Positions 21,420 to 31,948 of a stretch of DNA of 64,000 nucleotides are shown piece after piece. The position numbers and the translations under genes are program-made. The stretch spans positions 98,365-162,364 of the forward strand of contig MCFE01000119.1 in the NCBI GenBank assembly GCA_002104905.1, given 5' to 3'. Every line of letters starts with the position of its first letter. Within the stretch, counting starts at the first letter, position 1. The notes under the pieces are model-generated. The model ran no database searches. It saw nothing but the letters and a program-made list of their open reading frames with translations, and was not told the origin of the DNA. This DNA is from Basidiobolus meristosporus CBS 931.73. Lineage: Eukaryota > Basidiobolomycota > Basidiobolomycetes > Basidiobolales > Basidiobolaceae.

Positions 21420-23424
21420 AATATGTCTGCAATCATTTCATCTGAAGGACAGTAAACTAAGCTAACTAAGTTATTCTCTACAGCTTCACCTATGAAATGA
21501 TGCTCAGTATCTATGTGCTGAGCTCCAGCATGAAAAGTTGGATTTCTACCTAATTGTATACATCCTTGATTATCTTGAAATAAAGTAATAGGTGTTTTTG
21601 ACATAGGCCTAAATCTGTAAAAAGCTTTCTTAACCATATTGCCTCTTTGGTAGATTCACAGGCTGATATGTACTCTGCCTCTGTGGTAGAAGGTGCCACA
21701 GTTAGCTGCTTTCCATGAAATTGCTCCTTTACAGTAAAGAAAGGTGTATCTTGTGGTAGATCTTCTGTCTTCTAAATTTTGTCCCCAATCAGCATCAGAG
21801 TATGCTACAAGTTCCCACTCTGATTCCGTATAAGTGTATCTTATGCAGATATCAGCAGTTCCTTTTTGATATCTAGAAATCTGCTTAACAGCTGCAATAT
21901 GATCTGATCCATAGTTCTGATTACACTGGCTTACAACTCCCACTGAATATGAGATATCTGTACGTGTTCCAAGCAAGATATACTTTAGACTGTCAACCAT
22001 AGATTGATAAGGAAAGTCAGGGCTTTCAGATTGCACTAAGCTCTCTTGAGTTGGTTGAGTTTTGACAAGTTAAGGTTTGTCTCCATTGAGGTAGCTGCTG
22101 GTTTACAGTCTTCCATTTGATACTTCTTTAGTATATCTTGAATATACTTGGATTGGCATAGGGTGATAGTCTGGGTACTTCTGTCTATGGAGAACTTAAT
22201 CCCTAAGTAGTAACTGAGTTCTCCTAGATAAGACATCTAGAACTCCATGGATAGCCTGGATTTAGTCTCATTCAATGTTGCTAGGTTATTGGCAACTATA
22301 ATAAGATCATCTACATATAAAACTGATAGAACTAGATTTGCTCTATCTGGCTTACAATATATACTATAGTCAGCATTACTCCTTTTGAAACTCAAAGATT
22401 CCAAACAAGAATCTATCTTGCAATTCCATGCTCTTGGTGATTGTCTGAGACCATATAGTGACTTTTTAAGCTTGCAGGCCAAATGGGGGTTATCTTGATC
22501 TCCTTGGATAAGCTTGATTTAGTCTCTTCCAGTGTTGCTAGGTTATTGGTGTCTATAATAAGATCATCCACATACAAAGCTAATAGAGCTGGACTTGCTC
22601 TATCCAGCTTACAATATATACTATAGTCAGCATTACTCCTTTTGAAACTCAAAGATTCCAAATAAGAATCTATCTTGCAATTCCAGGCTCTTGGTGATTG
22701 TTTGAGACCATATAGTGACTTTTTAAGCTTGCAGACCAAAAGGATGTTGTCTTGTTCAGCAAACCCATCAGGCCAGTCCAGGTACACACCCTCATCAAGT
22801 CCTCCATTCAAAAATGCTGTTGTTACATCCATTTGATGAATAAAAAACCAATATTTGGCTGCAATAGTCAATATCAATCGGATGGAATTAAACTTGACTA
22901 CTGGTGCAAAGGTCTCAGTAGAGTCAAGTCCTTTTGCTTGAGAGTATCTTTTGGTCACAAGTCTTGCTTTGTATCTTTCAATTGTACCATCAGCCTTGTA
23001 TTTTGTCTTGAAGACCCATCTGCATCCAATTGATTTTTGGTTGAGTGGTAATTTGACTAAGTCCCAAGTTTGATCTTCCATCCAGGCCTGATATTCCTCA
23101 GTCATTGCCAATCTCCAAAACTACATCTGAGGGCTATTTAGGGCCTCTTTCAAAGTCTGGGGCTCACTTATATGGACTGAATAGGCATAGGCTAAGTTTG
23201 TACCCTTGTTGATATATTAATTTGGGCTATTTCTGGTCCAGTTGGATCTCCAGGCATTTGATACTGGAGTGACACTTCTGGAATATTCCTGGCAACTGAT
23301 TTAGGCTGAACCATGGTTGTAGAGTCCTCTCAAATGAACAAATTCTCATTGTGTTGCTCTGATTCGATTCTGACCATTGGTGGACTTGAGATCAGATTTT
23401 TGTCATCATCTGATGTCATCTTTT
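21420..23424 (-). pseudogene. pol 3' half of the outermost copia element, with internal duplication
   Basis: Minus-strand reverse transcriptase and RNase H of the outer element, resumed after copia A. From 23111 downward it encodes the reverse transcriptase up to YVDDLIID (around 22570), then repeats the segment from ACKLKKSLYGL to YVDDLIIV (22490-22240) in a second copy. RNase H (YSDADWGQNLEDRRSTT) follows at 22036-21656 and the end at 21637-21420. Several stops. At 23424 it is cut by copia B after CTTTT. Confidence 0.87.
22233..22750 (-). repeat. 257-bp tandem duplication inside copia reverse transcriptase
   Basis: The segment SLYGL to YVDD is present twice in a row (about 22492-22750 and 22233-22492). 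In the intact copy this segment is bounded by two CAAGAT hexamers, 257 bp apart (53785-53790 and 54042-54047). The junction here (ATCTTG at 22492-22497, minus CAAGAT) is exactly such a hexamer, so the duplication arose by slippage or template switch between short homologies. Confidence 0.85.
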
Positions 23425-23774
23425 TGTTGTAAGAGTCTTGGAGATATTGGAAGTGATTGGGAGAACAAGTAGATTATGTGGTTTTCACTTAATGATTTAT
23501 TGAATGTAAAAGTAGTATTTATACTTTTACATGGTCTTGGCATTACAAACACGTAGAATAGGTTAAGGAAGGTCCCAAGAACATGTGTGCAAAGTTTGGG
23601 GCTGTTTGGACAACTTTGAGAATTTTCATGTTCTGGGTACCTGGTATTTTGGTGAAAATATTCTAAGTAAATCCCGACAAGGAATTTGGTCAGTATTCTC
23701 TAGGATTTGAAGATGATGATCTAAGTGACTAAGTTAGGTGAATATTTAGGTGGAAAATACGAAATTTTACAACA
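23425..23774 (-). repeat. 3' LTR of copia B
   Basis: A 350-bp LTR (plus strand TGTTGTAAGAG ... TTTTACAACA). It is followed on the plus side by CTCCCACTCAGC, the complement of the purine tract. Confidence 0.95.
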
Positions 23775-23785
23775 CTCCCACTCAG

Positions 23786-26700
23786 CTAAATGTTCATACT
23801 GACTAGTCCTAATTTTGACCTAAGATATTCAAACTTGTCTCTAGCTAATGGTTTGGTAAATATGTCTGCAATCATTTCATCTGTAGGACAGTAAACTAAG
23901 CTAACTAAGTTATTCTCTATAGCTTCACGTATGAAATGATGTCTAATATCTATGTGCTTGGTTCTAGCATGAAAAGTTGGATTTCTACCTAATTGTATAC
24001 ATCCTTGATTATCTTGAAATAAAGTAATAGGTGTTTTTTGACATAGGCCTAAATCTGTAAAGAGCTTTCTTAACCACATTGCTTCTTTTGTAGCTTCACA
24101 GGCTGCCATATACTCTGCCTCTGTAGTAGAAAGTGCTACGGTTGGTTGCTTTCTTGAATTCCATGAAATGGCTCCTTTACAGTAAAGAAAGGTGTATCCT
24201 GTGGTGGATCTTCTGTCTTCTAAATTTCGTCCCCAATCAGCATCAGAGTATCCCACAAGATCCTGTTCTGAATCCTTATAAGTGTATCTTAAACAGATAT
24301 CAGCAGTTCCTTTTAGGTATCTAAAAATCCGCTTAACTGCTGCAATATGATCAGATCCATAATTCTGATTATGTTGGCTGACAACTCCCACTGAATATGA
24401 GATATCTGGACGTGTTCCAAGCATGATATACATCAGACTGCCGACCATAGATTGATAAGGAAAGTCAGGGCTTTCAGATGGCACCAAGCACTCTTGATTT
24501 GGTTGAGTTTTGACCAAGTTAAGGTTTGTCTCCATTGGGGTAGCTGCCGGTTTACAGTCTTCCATTTTGTACTTCTTTAGTATATCTTGAATATACTTGG
24601 ATTGGCTTAGGGTAATAGTCTGGGTACTTCTGTCTATGGAGAACTTAATCCCTAAGTAGTAACTAAGTTCTCCTAGATCGGACATCTTGAACTCCTTAGA
24701 TAGGCTGGATTTAGTCTCTTCCAATGTTTCTAGGTTATTGGCGGCTATAATAAGATCATCCACATATAGAGCTAATAGAACTGGATTTGCTCTATCTGGC
24801 TTATAGTATATACTATAGTCAGCATTACTCCTTTTGAAACTCAAAGATTCCAAATAAGAATCTATCTTGCAATTCCAGGCTCTCGGTGATTGTTTGAGAC
24901 CATATAGTGACTTTTTAAGCTTGCAGACCAAATGGGGGTTATCTTGGTCAACAAAACCATCAGGCTGGTCCATATACACGTCCTCATCAAGTTCTCCATT
25001 CAAAAATGCAGTTTTTACATCCATTTGATGAATAAAAAACTTATATTTGGCTGCAATAGCCAATATTAATCTGATGGAATTAAACTTGGCTACCGGTGCA
25101 AAGGTCTCAGTATAGTCAAGTCCTTTTGTTTGAGAGTATCCTTTGGCTACAAGTCTTGCTTTGTATCTTTCAATTGTACCATCAGCCTTGTATTTTGTCT
25201 TGAAGACCCATCTGCATCCAATTGATTTTCGGTTGATTGGTAATTTGACTAAGTCCCAAGTTTGATTTTCCATCAGGGCCTGATATTCCTCAGTCATTGC
25301 AGATCTCCAAAACTTCGTCTGAGGGCTATTTAGGGCCTCTTTTACAGTCTGGGGTTCATCAACATGGACTGAATAGGCATAGGCTAAGTTTGTACCCTCA
25401 TTGATATAGTAATTTGGGCTATTTCTTGTCCGATTGGATCTCCGGGCATTTGATACTGGAATGATCACTTCTGGGATATTCCTGGGCACTGATTCTGGCT
25501 GAACCACGGTTGTAGAGTCCTCTGGAGTGAAAAAATTTTCATTGTTTTGCTCTGATTCAATCCTGACAATTGGTGGACTTGAGATCAAATTTTCGTCATC
25601 ATCTGATGTCATTTTTTGTGAAAATTTTGAATTTTCATCAAACAACACATCCCTGGACTTGATCAGCTTCTTTGCTTCGGTATTGTAGAGTCTGTATGCC
25701 TTACTCTCATTGCAGTAGCCCAAAAATATGCATTTTACACTTTTTGGATCAAATTTTGACTGATTTCCGGCCAGTTTTTTGGCATATGCTGTACACCCAA
25801 ATATTCTTAGATGTTCTGCACTTGGTCTGTATCCATACCATGCTTCAAATGGAGTAGAATCACGAAGTATTCTGTTATAACTCCTATTTTTAAGATATAC
25901 AGCAGTGGCAACTGATTCCGCCCAAAAATCATAGGATAATTTTTGATCATGGATCATAGATCTTGCCATATCAATTATTGATCTGTTAGCTCGTTCTGCT
26001 ACTCCATTTTGCTGTGGGGAGTATGGTACAGTAGTCTCTTGCTTTATCCCATGAATTTTGCAGAAGTGGATGAAGAGTTTTGAGGTATATTCTCCACCAT
26101 TGTCAGAGCGTATTTTCTTGATTTTTTCACCAGTTTCTCTCTCCACCATGGCTTTGAACTCCCTGAGCTTAGACAGAGCTTCTTCCTTTCTCTCCATGAA
26201 GTAGACCCATGTGTATCTTGTATAATCATCAATAAAAGTGATTAAATACTTCATCCCGCCTAAGGATAAATTTTGCATAGGTCCACACAGATCTGAGTGA
26301 ATTAGATCTAATTTTTTCTTAGTTTTGATTAACCCAGAGCTCTTGAACGGTTGTCTGGCTTGTTTCCCATATATGCAGGCTTCACAGTGCTCCAAAATAG
26401 CTGGGGGATCAATTTTCACTCCAGAAATTAGCTGATCTTTGATCATTTTACGCAAATAATCAAAATTGATGTGTCCAAATCTCCTGTGCCAAAGCATTGG
26501 TGTTTCTTCATTTAAGTTACTTATATTGGCTTCCAGATATGATGGAATATAAGTCAACTTGTATAGGTTCTGATCTCTGATGCCCGAAGCAATATGGGCA
26601 CCATTTTGATCAGTGATCCTGCATCCAGAATTGTCAAAACTGAAACTGAGTCCTTCTGCTGTGGCCTTGCTTACAGAGAGTAGGTTCTTGGCTATTTCTG

Positions 26701-27757
26701 GTACATAGAGTACTTCTTTAAAGGTCAGTGTATGGCTTCCTTCACTGCTTCTAAGGTTTACTTGGATAGTTCCTTCTCCCACTGCATCAAGTGTTCTATC
26801 GTCACCCATGAAAACCTTCTTGATTGGAATTTCTTGATATTGGGTAAAAAGTTCTTTTTGGTGTGTAAAGTGCTGAGAAGCTCCAGAGTCAATATACCAC
26901 GTCTGAGAATCCTTGTTTGTGGTCATATTTAGTGCAGATATGAATAGTCTATCTTCAGTTGTTACAGCATTTCCATATTCAGGCTTCTTTTGCTGATAAT
27001 CTCTCTTTTTGAAACACCGGTCTGATGTGTGTCCTTTCCTTTTGCAGTAGTTGCAAAATAGGTTGCTGTTGCCTTTGTAGGGTCTTGGGTACCTCCTTTG
27101 TTGGTTATCATTGCTTATTAAAGCATTTTCTTCTTCCTTCTTATTGGTGCTTGATTTTCTTAATTCTTCATCCAGGAGCCTTCCATATACGTAATTTAAG
27201 GTCAAATCTTCAGTTCTGGACTCTAGGGCTGATACAAGGCTCTGAAACTCGTCTGTCAGGCTATTCAGGATGGTAACTATCACATCCTCATCAGTAGTTG
27301 GTACGCCCACAGATTCCATCTCATCTACCAGCAGGGTAATTCTGTTAATTAGATTTTTCATTTCTTCTCCTGGCAGCATCTTTGTAGTAAAGAATTTTCT
27401 TCTCAGATACATTTTCTTGGCAGCTGAACATGACTGGTAGGTGTCTTCTAATGCTTTCCAGGCATTCTTTGCCGTTTTTGCTCTTGAGCATTGAATTAGC
27501 AATTTGTCCTTGACATTAAGGCAAATGCAGTTAAAGGCACTTTGTTCTTTCTTCTGGTACTTTAAGGCTTCCTCTCCCACGTTTTTAGGAGGGCATTCTT
27601 CTCCCATGACAATATCCCAAAGGCCTCTTTCTTGCAGCAGCATCTTCATCTTCACCTTCCACACTTGGTAGTTAGATCCATCCAACTTTTCAGCAGAGGG
27701 AAAAATTCCAGTAATAGCAGTAGTAGACATTGCAGAGAGTGACAGCTCGGGGCTCAT
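23786..27757 (-). CDS. copia Gag-Pol polyprotein, intact
   Basis: A 1,323-residue polyprotein that makes capsid and the enzymes for reverse transcription and integration. I start it at ATG 27757, just downstream of the LTR. The open frame extends upstream into the LTR but lies partly above the TATA region, so it is unlikely to be translated. Order: Gag capsid region (1-220), CCHC zinc knuckle CNYCKRKGHTSDRC (235-248), aspartic protease DSGA (290), GAG-pre HHCC region (about 430-475), integrase D489, D552, E588 (D-62-D-35-E), reverse transcriptase with YVDD (998-1001), RNase H with YSDADWG (about 1168) and TEAEYMA. The protease-integrase-RT order is diagnostic of Ty1/copia. About 14 residues differ from the copy at 50974-54945. 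No break is visible. Confidence 0.95.
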   Translation of the reverse strand: MSPELSLSAMSTTAITGIFPSAEKLDGSNYQVWKVKMKMLLQERGLWDIVMGEECPPKNVGEEALKYQKKEQSAFNCICLNVKDKLLIQCSRAKTAKNAWKALEDTYQSCSAAKKMYLRRKFFTTKMLPGEEMKNLINRITLLVDEMESVGVPTTDEDVIVTILNSLTDEFQSLVSALESRTEDLTLNYVYGRLLDEELRKSSTNKKEEENALISNDNQQRRYPRPYKGNSNLFCNYCKRKGHTSDRCFKKRDYQQKKPEYGNAVTTEDRLFISALNMTTNKDSQTWYIDSGASQHFTHQKELFTQYQEIPIKKVFMGDDRTLDAVGEGTIQVNLRSSEGSHTLTFKEVLYVPEIAKNLLSVSKATAEGLSFSFDNSGCRITDQNGAHIASGIRDQNLYKLTYIPSYLEANISNLNEETPMLWHRRFGHINFDYLRKMIKDQLISGVKIDPPAILEHCEACIYGKQARQPFKSSGLIKTKKKLDLIHSDLCGPMQNLSLGGMKYLITFIDDYTRYTWVYFMERKEEALSKLREFKAMVERETGEKIKKIRSDNGGEYTSKLFIHFCKIHGIKQETTVPYSPQQNGVAERANRSIIDMARSMIHDQKLSYDFWAESVATAVYLKNRSYNRILRDSTPFEAWYGYRPSAEHLRIFGCTAYAKKLAGNQSKFDPKSVKCIFLGYCNESKAYRLYNTEAKKLIKSRDVLFDENSKFSQKMTSDDDENLISSPPIVRIESEQNNENFFTPEDSTTVVQPESVPRNIPEVIIPVSNARRSNRTRNSPNYYINEGTNLAYAYSVHVDEPQTVKEALNSPQTKFWRSAMTEEYQALMENQTWDLVKLPINRKSIGCRWVFKTKYKADGTIERYKARLVAKGYSQTKGLDYTETFAPVAKFNSIRLILAIAAKYKFFIHQMDVKTAFLNGELDEDVYMDQPDGFVDQDNPHLVCKLKKSLYGLKQSPRAWNCKIDSYLESLSFKRSNADYSIYYKPDRANPVLLALYVDDLIIAANNLETLEETKSSLSKEFKMSDLGELSYYLGIKFSIDRSTQTITLSQSKYIQDILKKYKMEDCKPAATPMETNLNLVKTQPNQECLVPSESPDFPYQSMVGSLMYIMLGTRPDISYSVGVVSQHNQNYGSDHIAAVKRIFRYLKGTADICLRYTYKDSEQDLVGYSDADWGRNLEDRRSTTGYTFLYCKGAISWNSRKQPTVALSTTEAEYMAACEATKEAMWLRKLFTDLGLCQKTPITLFQDNQGCIQLGRNPTFHARTKHIDIRHHFIREAIENNLVSLVYCPTDEMIADIFTKPLARDKFEYLRSKLGLVSMNI

Positions 27758-27761
27758 AACC
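27748..27761 (-). other. primer-binding site of copia B, half-tRNA type
   Basis: On the minus strand GGTTATGAGCCC begins at the base after the LTR. It does not start with TGG. It is complementary to the anticodon arm of fungal initiator tRNA-Met (GGGCUCAUAACC, from memory). Drosophila copia and yeast Ty5 use the same kind of site. The ATG inside it is the proposed gag-pol start codon. Confidence 0.8.
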
Positions 27762-28111
27762 TGTTGTAAGAGTCTTGGAGATATTGGAAGTGATTGGGAG
27801 AACAAGTAGATTATGTGGTTTTCACTTAATGATTTATTGAATGTAAAAGTAGTATTTATACTTTTACATGGTCTTGGCATTACAAACACGTAGAATAGGT
27901 TAAGGAAGGTCCCAAGAACATGTGTGCAAAGTTTGGGGCTGTTTGGACAACTTTGAGAATTTTCATGTTCTGGGTACCTGGTATTTTGGTGAAAATATTC
28001 TAAGTAAATCCCGACAAGGAATTTGGTCAGTATTCTCTAGGATTTGAAGATGATGATCTAAGTGACTAAGTTAGGTGAATATTTAGGTGGAAAATACGAA
28101 ATTTTACAACA
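27762..28111 (-). repeat. 5' LTR of copia B
   Basis: A 350-bp LTR with terminal inverted repeats TGTTGTAA/TTACAACA. On the minus strand a TATA-box-like AAGTATAAATACTAC lies near 27850-27865, which places U3 upstream of it. No difference from the 3' LTR was seen. Confidence 0.95.
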
Positions 28112-29566
28112 CTTTTGTGAAAATTTTGAATTTTCACCAAATAGCACATCCCTGGACTTGATTAGCTTCTTTGCTTTGGTATTGTAGTGTATGTATGCTT
28201 TACTCTTGTTGCAGTAGCCCAAAAAGATGCATTTTATACTTTTTAGCCCACATTTTGTCTGATTTCTGGGCAGTTTCTTGGCATATGCTGTACACCCATA
28301 TATTCTTGGATGTTCTGCATTTGGTCAGTATCCATACCATGCTTCCAATGGAGTTGAGTCACAAAGTATTCTGTTATAAATCCTATTTTAAGGTATATAG
28401 CTGTGGCAACTGATTCCACCCAAAAATAATAGGATAATATTTGATCATGGATCATAGATCTTGTCATATCAATTATTGTTCTGTTTGCACATTCCGCTAC
28501 TCCATTTTGCTGTGGGGAGTATGGTACAATAGTCTCTTGCTTTATCCCATGAACTTTGTAGAAGTGGATGAATAGTTTTGAGGTATATTGTCCACCATTG
28601 TCAAAGCATATTTTATTGATTTTTCACTAGTTTCTCTCTCTACCATGGCTTTAAACTCCCTGAAGTTAAACAGGGCTTCTTCCTTTCTCTCCATGAAGTA
28701 GACCCATGTGCATCCTGTATAATCATCAATAAAAGCAATTGAATACATCATCCTGCCTAAGGATAAATATTGCATAGGTCCGCACAAATCTGAGTGAATT
28801 AGATTTAATTTTCTCTTAGTTTTAACTAACCCAGAGCTCTTGAACAGTTGTCTGGCTTGTTTCCAAGATATGCAGGCTTCACAGTGCTTCAAACTAGCTG
28901 GGAGATTAATTTTTACTCCGGAAATTAGCTGATCTTTAATCATTTTGCGCAAGTAATCAAAATTGATGTACCCAAATATCCTGTGCCAAAGCATTGGTGT
29001 ATCTTCATTTAAGTTACTTATATTGGCTTCCAGATGTGATGGAATATAAGTCAACTTGTATAGATTCTGATCTCTGATACTCCAAGCAATATGGGCACCA
29101 TTTTGATCAGTAATACTGCTTCTAGAATTGTCAAAGCTGAAACTTAGTCCTGCTGCTGTGTCCTTGCTTACAGATAGCAGGTTCTTGGCTATTTCTGGTA
29201 CATAGAGTACTTCTTTAAAGGTCAGTGTACGGCTTCCTTCACTGCTTCTAAGGCTTACTTGGATAGTTCCTTCTCCCACTGCTTCAAGTGTTCAATTGTC
29301 ACCCATGAAAACCTTCTTAATTGGAATTTCTTGGTATTGGGTAAAAAATTCCTTTTGGTGTGCAAAGTGTTGAGATGCTCCAGAGTCAGTGTACCACATC
29401 TGAGAATCCTTGTTTGTGGTCACATTTAGTGCAGATATGAATAGTCTATCTTCAGTTGTTGCTGCATTTCTGTATTCAGGCTTTTTCTGCTAACTATCTC
29501 TCTTTTTGAAGCACCAATCCAATGTGTGTCCTTTCCTTTTGCAGTAGTTACAAAACAGGTTGCTGT
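28112..29566 (-). pseudogene. integrase-protease part of the outermost copia element
   Basis: Continues the outer element beyond copia B. Minus-strand integrase lies at 28467-28112 and 29279-28542 (HSDLCGPMQYLSLG; IDDYTGCTWVYFMERKEEA), with protease and zinc-knuckle remains up to 29566 (QKKPE-like, CNYCKRKGHT-like with the first Cys in a broken frame). Stops near 28538 and 29283-29295 and a frameshift near 28620 destroy it. The solo LTR interrupts it at 29567. Confidence 0.87.
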
Positions 29567-29915
29567 TGTTGTAAAAATTTGTATTTCCACCTAAATATTC
29601 ACCTAACTTAGTCACTTAGATCATCACCTTCAAATCCTAGAGAATACTGACCAAATTCCTTGTTGGGATTTACTTAGAATATTTTCACCAAAATGCCAGG
29701 TACCCAGAACATGAAAATTCTCAAAGTTGTCCAAACAGCCCCAAACTTTGCACACATGTTCTTGGGACCTTCCTTAACCTATTCTATGTGTTTGTAATGC
29801 CAAGACCAGGTAAAAGTATAAATACTACTTTTACATTCAATAAATCATTAAGTGAAAACCACATAATCTACTTGTTCTCCAAATCACTTCCAATATCTCC
29901 AAGACTCTTACAACA
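29567..29915 (+). repeat. solo copia LTR (plus orientation)
   Basis: A single 349-bp LTR, TGTTGTAA ... TTACAACA, without internal sequence, flanked by a perfect GCTGT duplication (29562-29566 and 29916-29920). It arose from a full element by LTR-LTR recombination. It lies in the zinc-knuckle region of the outer element's gag. Confidence 0.93.
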
Positions 29916-30612
29916 GCTGTTGCCTTTGAAAGGCCTTGGGTACCTCCTTTGCTGGTTATCACTGCTTGTCAAAGCATTTCCTTTTTCCTTTGAATTGGTG
30001 CTTGATTTTCTTAATTCTTCATCCAGGAGCCTTCCATATACTTAATTTAAGGTCAAATCTTCAGTTCTGGACTCTAGGGCTGATACAAGGCCCTGAGACC
30101 TCTCTGTTAGGCTATTCAGTATGGTAACTATCACATCCTCATAAGTAGTTGGTATGCCCACAGATTCCATCTCATCTACAAGCAGGGTAATTCTGTTAAT
30201 TAGATTTCTCATTTCCTCTCCTGGCTGCATCTGTGTAGTAAAGAATTTTTGTCTCAGATACATTCTCTTAGTAGCTGAACATGACTGGTAGGTGTCTTCT
30301 AATGCCTTCCAGGCATTCTGTGCTGTTTTTGCTCTTGAGCATTAAATTAGCAATTTGTCTTTAATATTAAGGCAAATGCAGTTGAAGGCACTTTGTTCTT
30401 TCTTCTGGTACTTTAAGGCTTCCTCTCCCACGTTTTTAGGAGGGCATTCTTCTCCCATGACAATATCCCAGAGGCCTCTTTCTTGCAGCAGCATCTTCAT
30501 CTTCACCTTCTATACTTGGTAGTTAGATCCATCCAACTTTTCAGCAGAGGGAAAAATTCCAGTAATAGCAGAAATGGACATTGCAGAGAGTGGCAACTTG
30601 GGGCTCATAACC
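29916..30612 (-). pseudogene. gag of the outermost copia element
   Basis: Minus-strand capsid-like region running from the start codon near 30608 (MSPKLPLSAMS) to the post-capsid linker near 29990. A stop codon (TAA at about 30345 on the minus strand) and another near 30043 interrupt it. It is adjacent to the inner 5' LTR. Confidence 0.87.
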
Positions 30613-30962
30613 TGTTGTAAGAGTCTTGGAGATATTGGAAGTGATTGGGAGGACATGTAGATAATGTGGTTTTCACTTAATGATTTATTGAATGTAAAAG
30701 TAGTATTTATACTTTTACCTGGTCTTGGCATTACAAACACGTAAAATAGGTTAAGGAAGGTCCCAAGAGCATGTGCACAAAGTTTGGGGCTGTTTGGACA
30801 ACTTTGAGAATTTTCATGTTCTGGGTACCTGGTATTTTGGTGAAAATTTTCTAAGTAAATCCCGACAAGGAATTTTGGTCAGTATTCTGGAGGATTTGAA
30901 GGTGATGATCTAAGTGACTAAGTTAGGTGAATATTTAGGTGGAAATACAAATTTTTACAACA
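30613..30962 (-). repeat. inner 5' LTR of the composite copia element
   Basis: A 350-bp minus-orientation LTR directly upstream of the gag at 29916-30612. It lies inside the gag start of another copia (30963-31051). The 5-mer after it is CTTAG; no second copy is found at a matching 3' LTR. Confidence 0.88.
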
Positions 30963-31401
30963 CTTAGAACCATACAACTTTTCAGCATAGGGAAAATTCC
31001 AGTAATAGCAGTAGTATACTTGCAGAGAGTAACAGCTTGGGGCTCATAGCCTGTTGTTATAGTCTTGGAGATATTGGAAGCAACTTGGGAGGACAAGTAG
31101 ATTATGTGGTTTTCACTTAATGATTTATTGAATGTAAAAGTAGTATTTATACTTTTACATGGTCTTGGCATTATAAGCATGTAGATTAAGCTGAGGATGG
31201 TCCCAAAAATCTGTGTGCAAAGTTTGGGGCTGTTTGGACAACTTTGAGAATTTTCATGTTTTGGGTACCTGGTATTTTGGTGAAAATATTCTAAGCATGT
31301 CCCAACAAGGAATTTGGTCAGTATTCTCTAGGATTTGAAGGTAATGATCTAAGTGACCAAGTTAGGTGAATATTTAGGTGGAATTACAAATTTTTGCAAC
31401 A
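30963..31401 (-). repeat. outer 5' LTR and gag start of the composite copia element
   Basis: 31052-31401 is a full-length minus-orientation LTR (TGTTGTTATAGTC ... TTTGCAACA). 30963-31051 is the first roughly 90 bp of gag with the primer-binding region. The gag stops where the inner LTR begins. The continuation of this gag is missing, so two elements seem to have collapsed into one body. Confidence 0.8.
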
Positions 31402-31539
31402 CTAAGTGCCTGATGTTTTGGTGAGATTATTCCAAATAAATCCAAACAAGGAATTTGGTCAGAATTCTAAGATTTGTAGGTAACAATCTAAGTGACTAGG
31501 TAAGGTGATTGTTTATGTGTAGTTACAAAATTTATAACA
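31402..31539 (-). repeat. right part of the old copia LTR split by the stack
   Basis: Begins CTAAGTGCCTGATG, matching the LTR interior exactly where 5624-5771 breaks off, and runs to the LTR end (ATTTATAACA). Confidence 0.72.
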
Positions 31540-31948
31540 CTAACCTATTCAGGTATTGGTGTGCCTTTCCAAGATTTACCAATAGCTGCAAGGAGTAGAG
31601 CATCTCCAATATAGAGGTTGTGTAGCACATTAACCTTGGACATTTCTTTACTTTCCTTACCATCAGATCTTCACCTTCTGACATCACTATGGACCTTCTC
31701 AGAGCTTCTAAAAGGCAAGGCCTTTGTCTCCATCACAGTATCCCTTGATATTTTAGAGCTTCTTCTCCTTCACCTTTAGGAGGGCATTCTTCTCCCAGGA
31801 CAATAGCCCCAGGCCTCTTTTCTGCCAGATCATCATCTTCACCTTCCAGACTTGGTAATTTGACCCATCCAACTTCTCAGCCAAGGGTAAGATTCCAGTC
31901 ATAGCAGCAGTAGACATTCCAGAGAGTGACAGCGCAGGGTTCATAACA
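31540..31948 (-). pseudogene. diverged copia gag start
   Basis: From 31948 down to about 31750 the minus strand encodes the first gag residues (MNPALSLSGMSTAAMTGILPLAEKLDGSNYQVWKV, interrupted afterwards by frameshifts). From 31750 to 31540 similarity to copia is weak. It belongs with the LTR at 31949-32298 and is a more diverged copy than the others. Confidence 0.7.

Larger units (their letters stand above)
23425..28111 (-). mobile_element. copia B: intact minus-strand copia element
   Basis: A 4,687-bp element with 350-bp LTRs at 23425-23774 and 27762-28111 that I could not distinguish from each other by eye. It is flanked by a perfect CTTTT duplication (23420-23424 and 28112-28116). One uninterrupted 1,323-codon gag-pol frame lies between PBS and purine tract. 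It sits inside the pol of the outer element at its Ser-Gln-Lys-Met-Thr-Ser codons. All features point to a recent insertion. Confidence 0.95.
5772..31401 (-). mobile_element. outermost copia element of the nested stack
   Basis: A minus-strand Ty1/copia element expanded by later insertions. Its 3' LTR is 5772-6121 and its outer 5' LTR is 31052-31401. Flanking 5-mers TTAGG (5767-5771) and CTAAG (31402-31406) agree at three of five bases and differ by transitions, consistent with an aged target-site duplication. It also has a second 5' LTR (30613-30962). From that inner LTR to the 3' LTR, after removing copia A (15,209 bp), copia B (4,687 bp), the solo LTR (349 bp) and three 5-bp duplications, 4,931 bp remain. 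An intact copy is 4,687 bp and this body carries a 257-bp duplication. All coding parts are broken. Confidence 0.85.
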
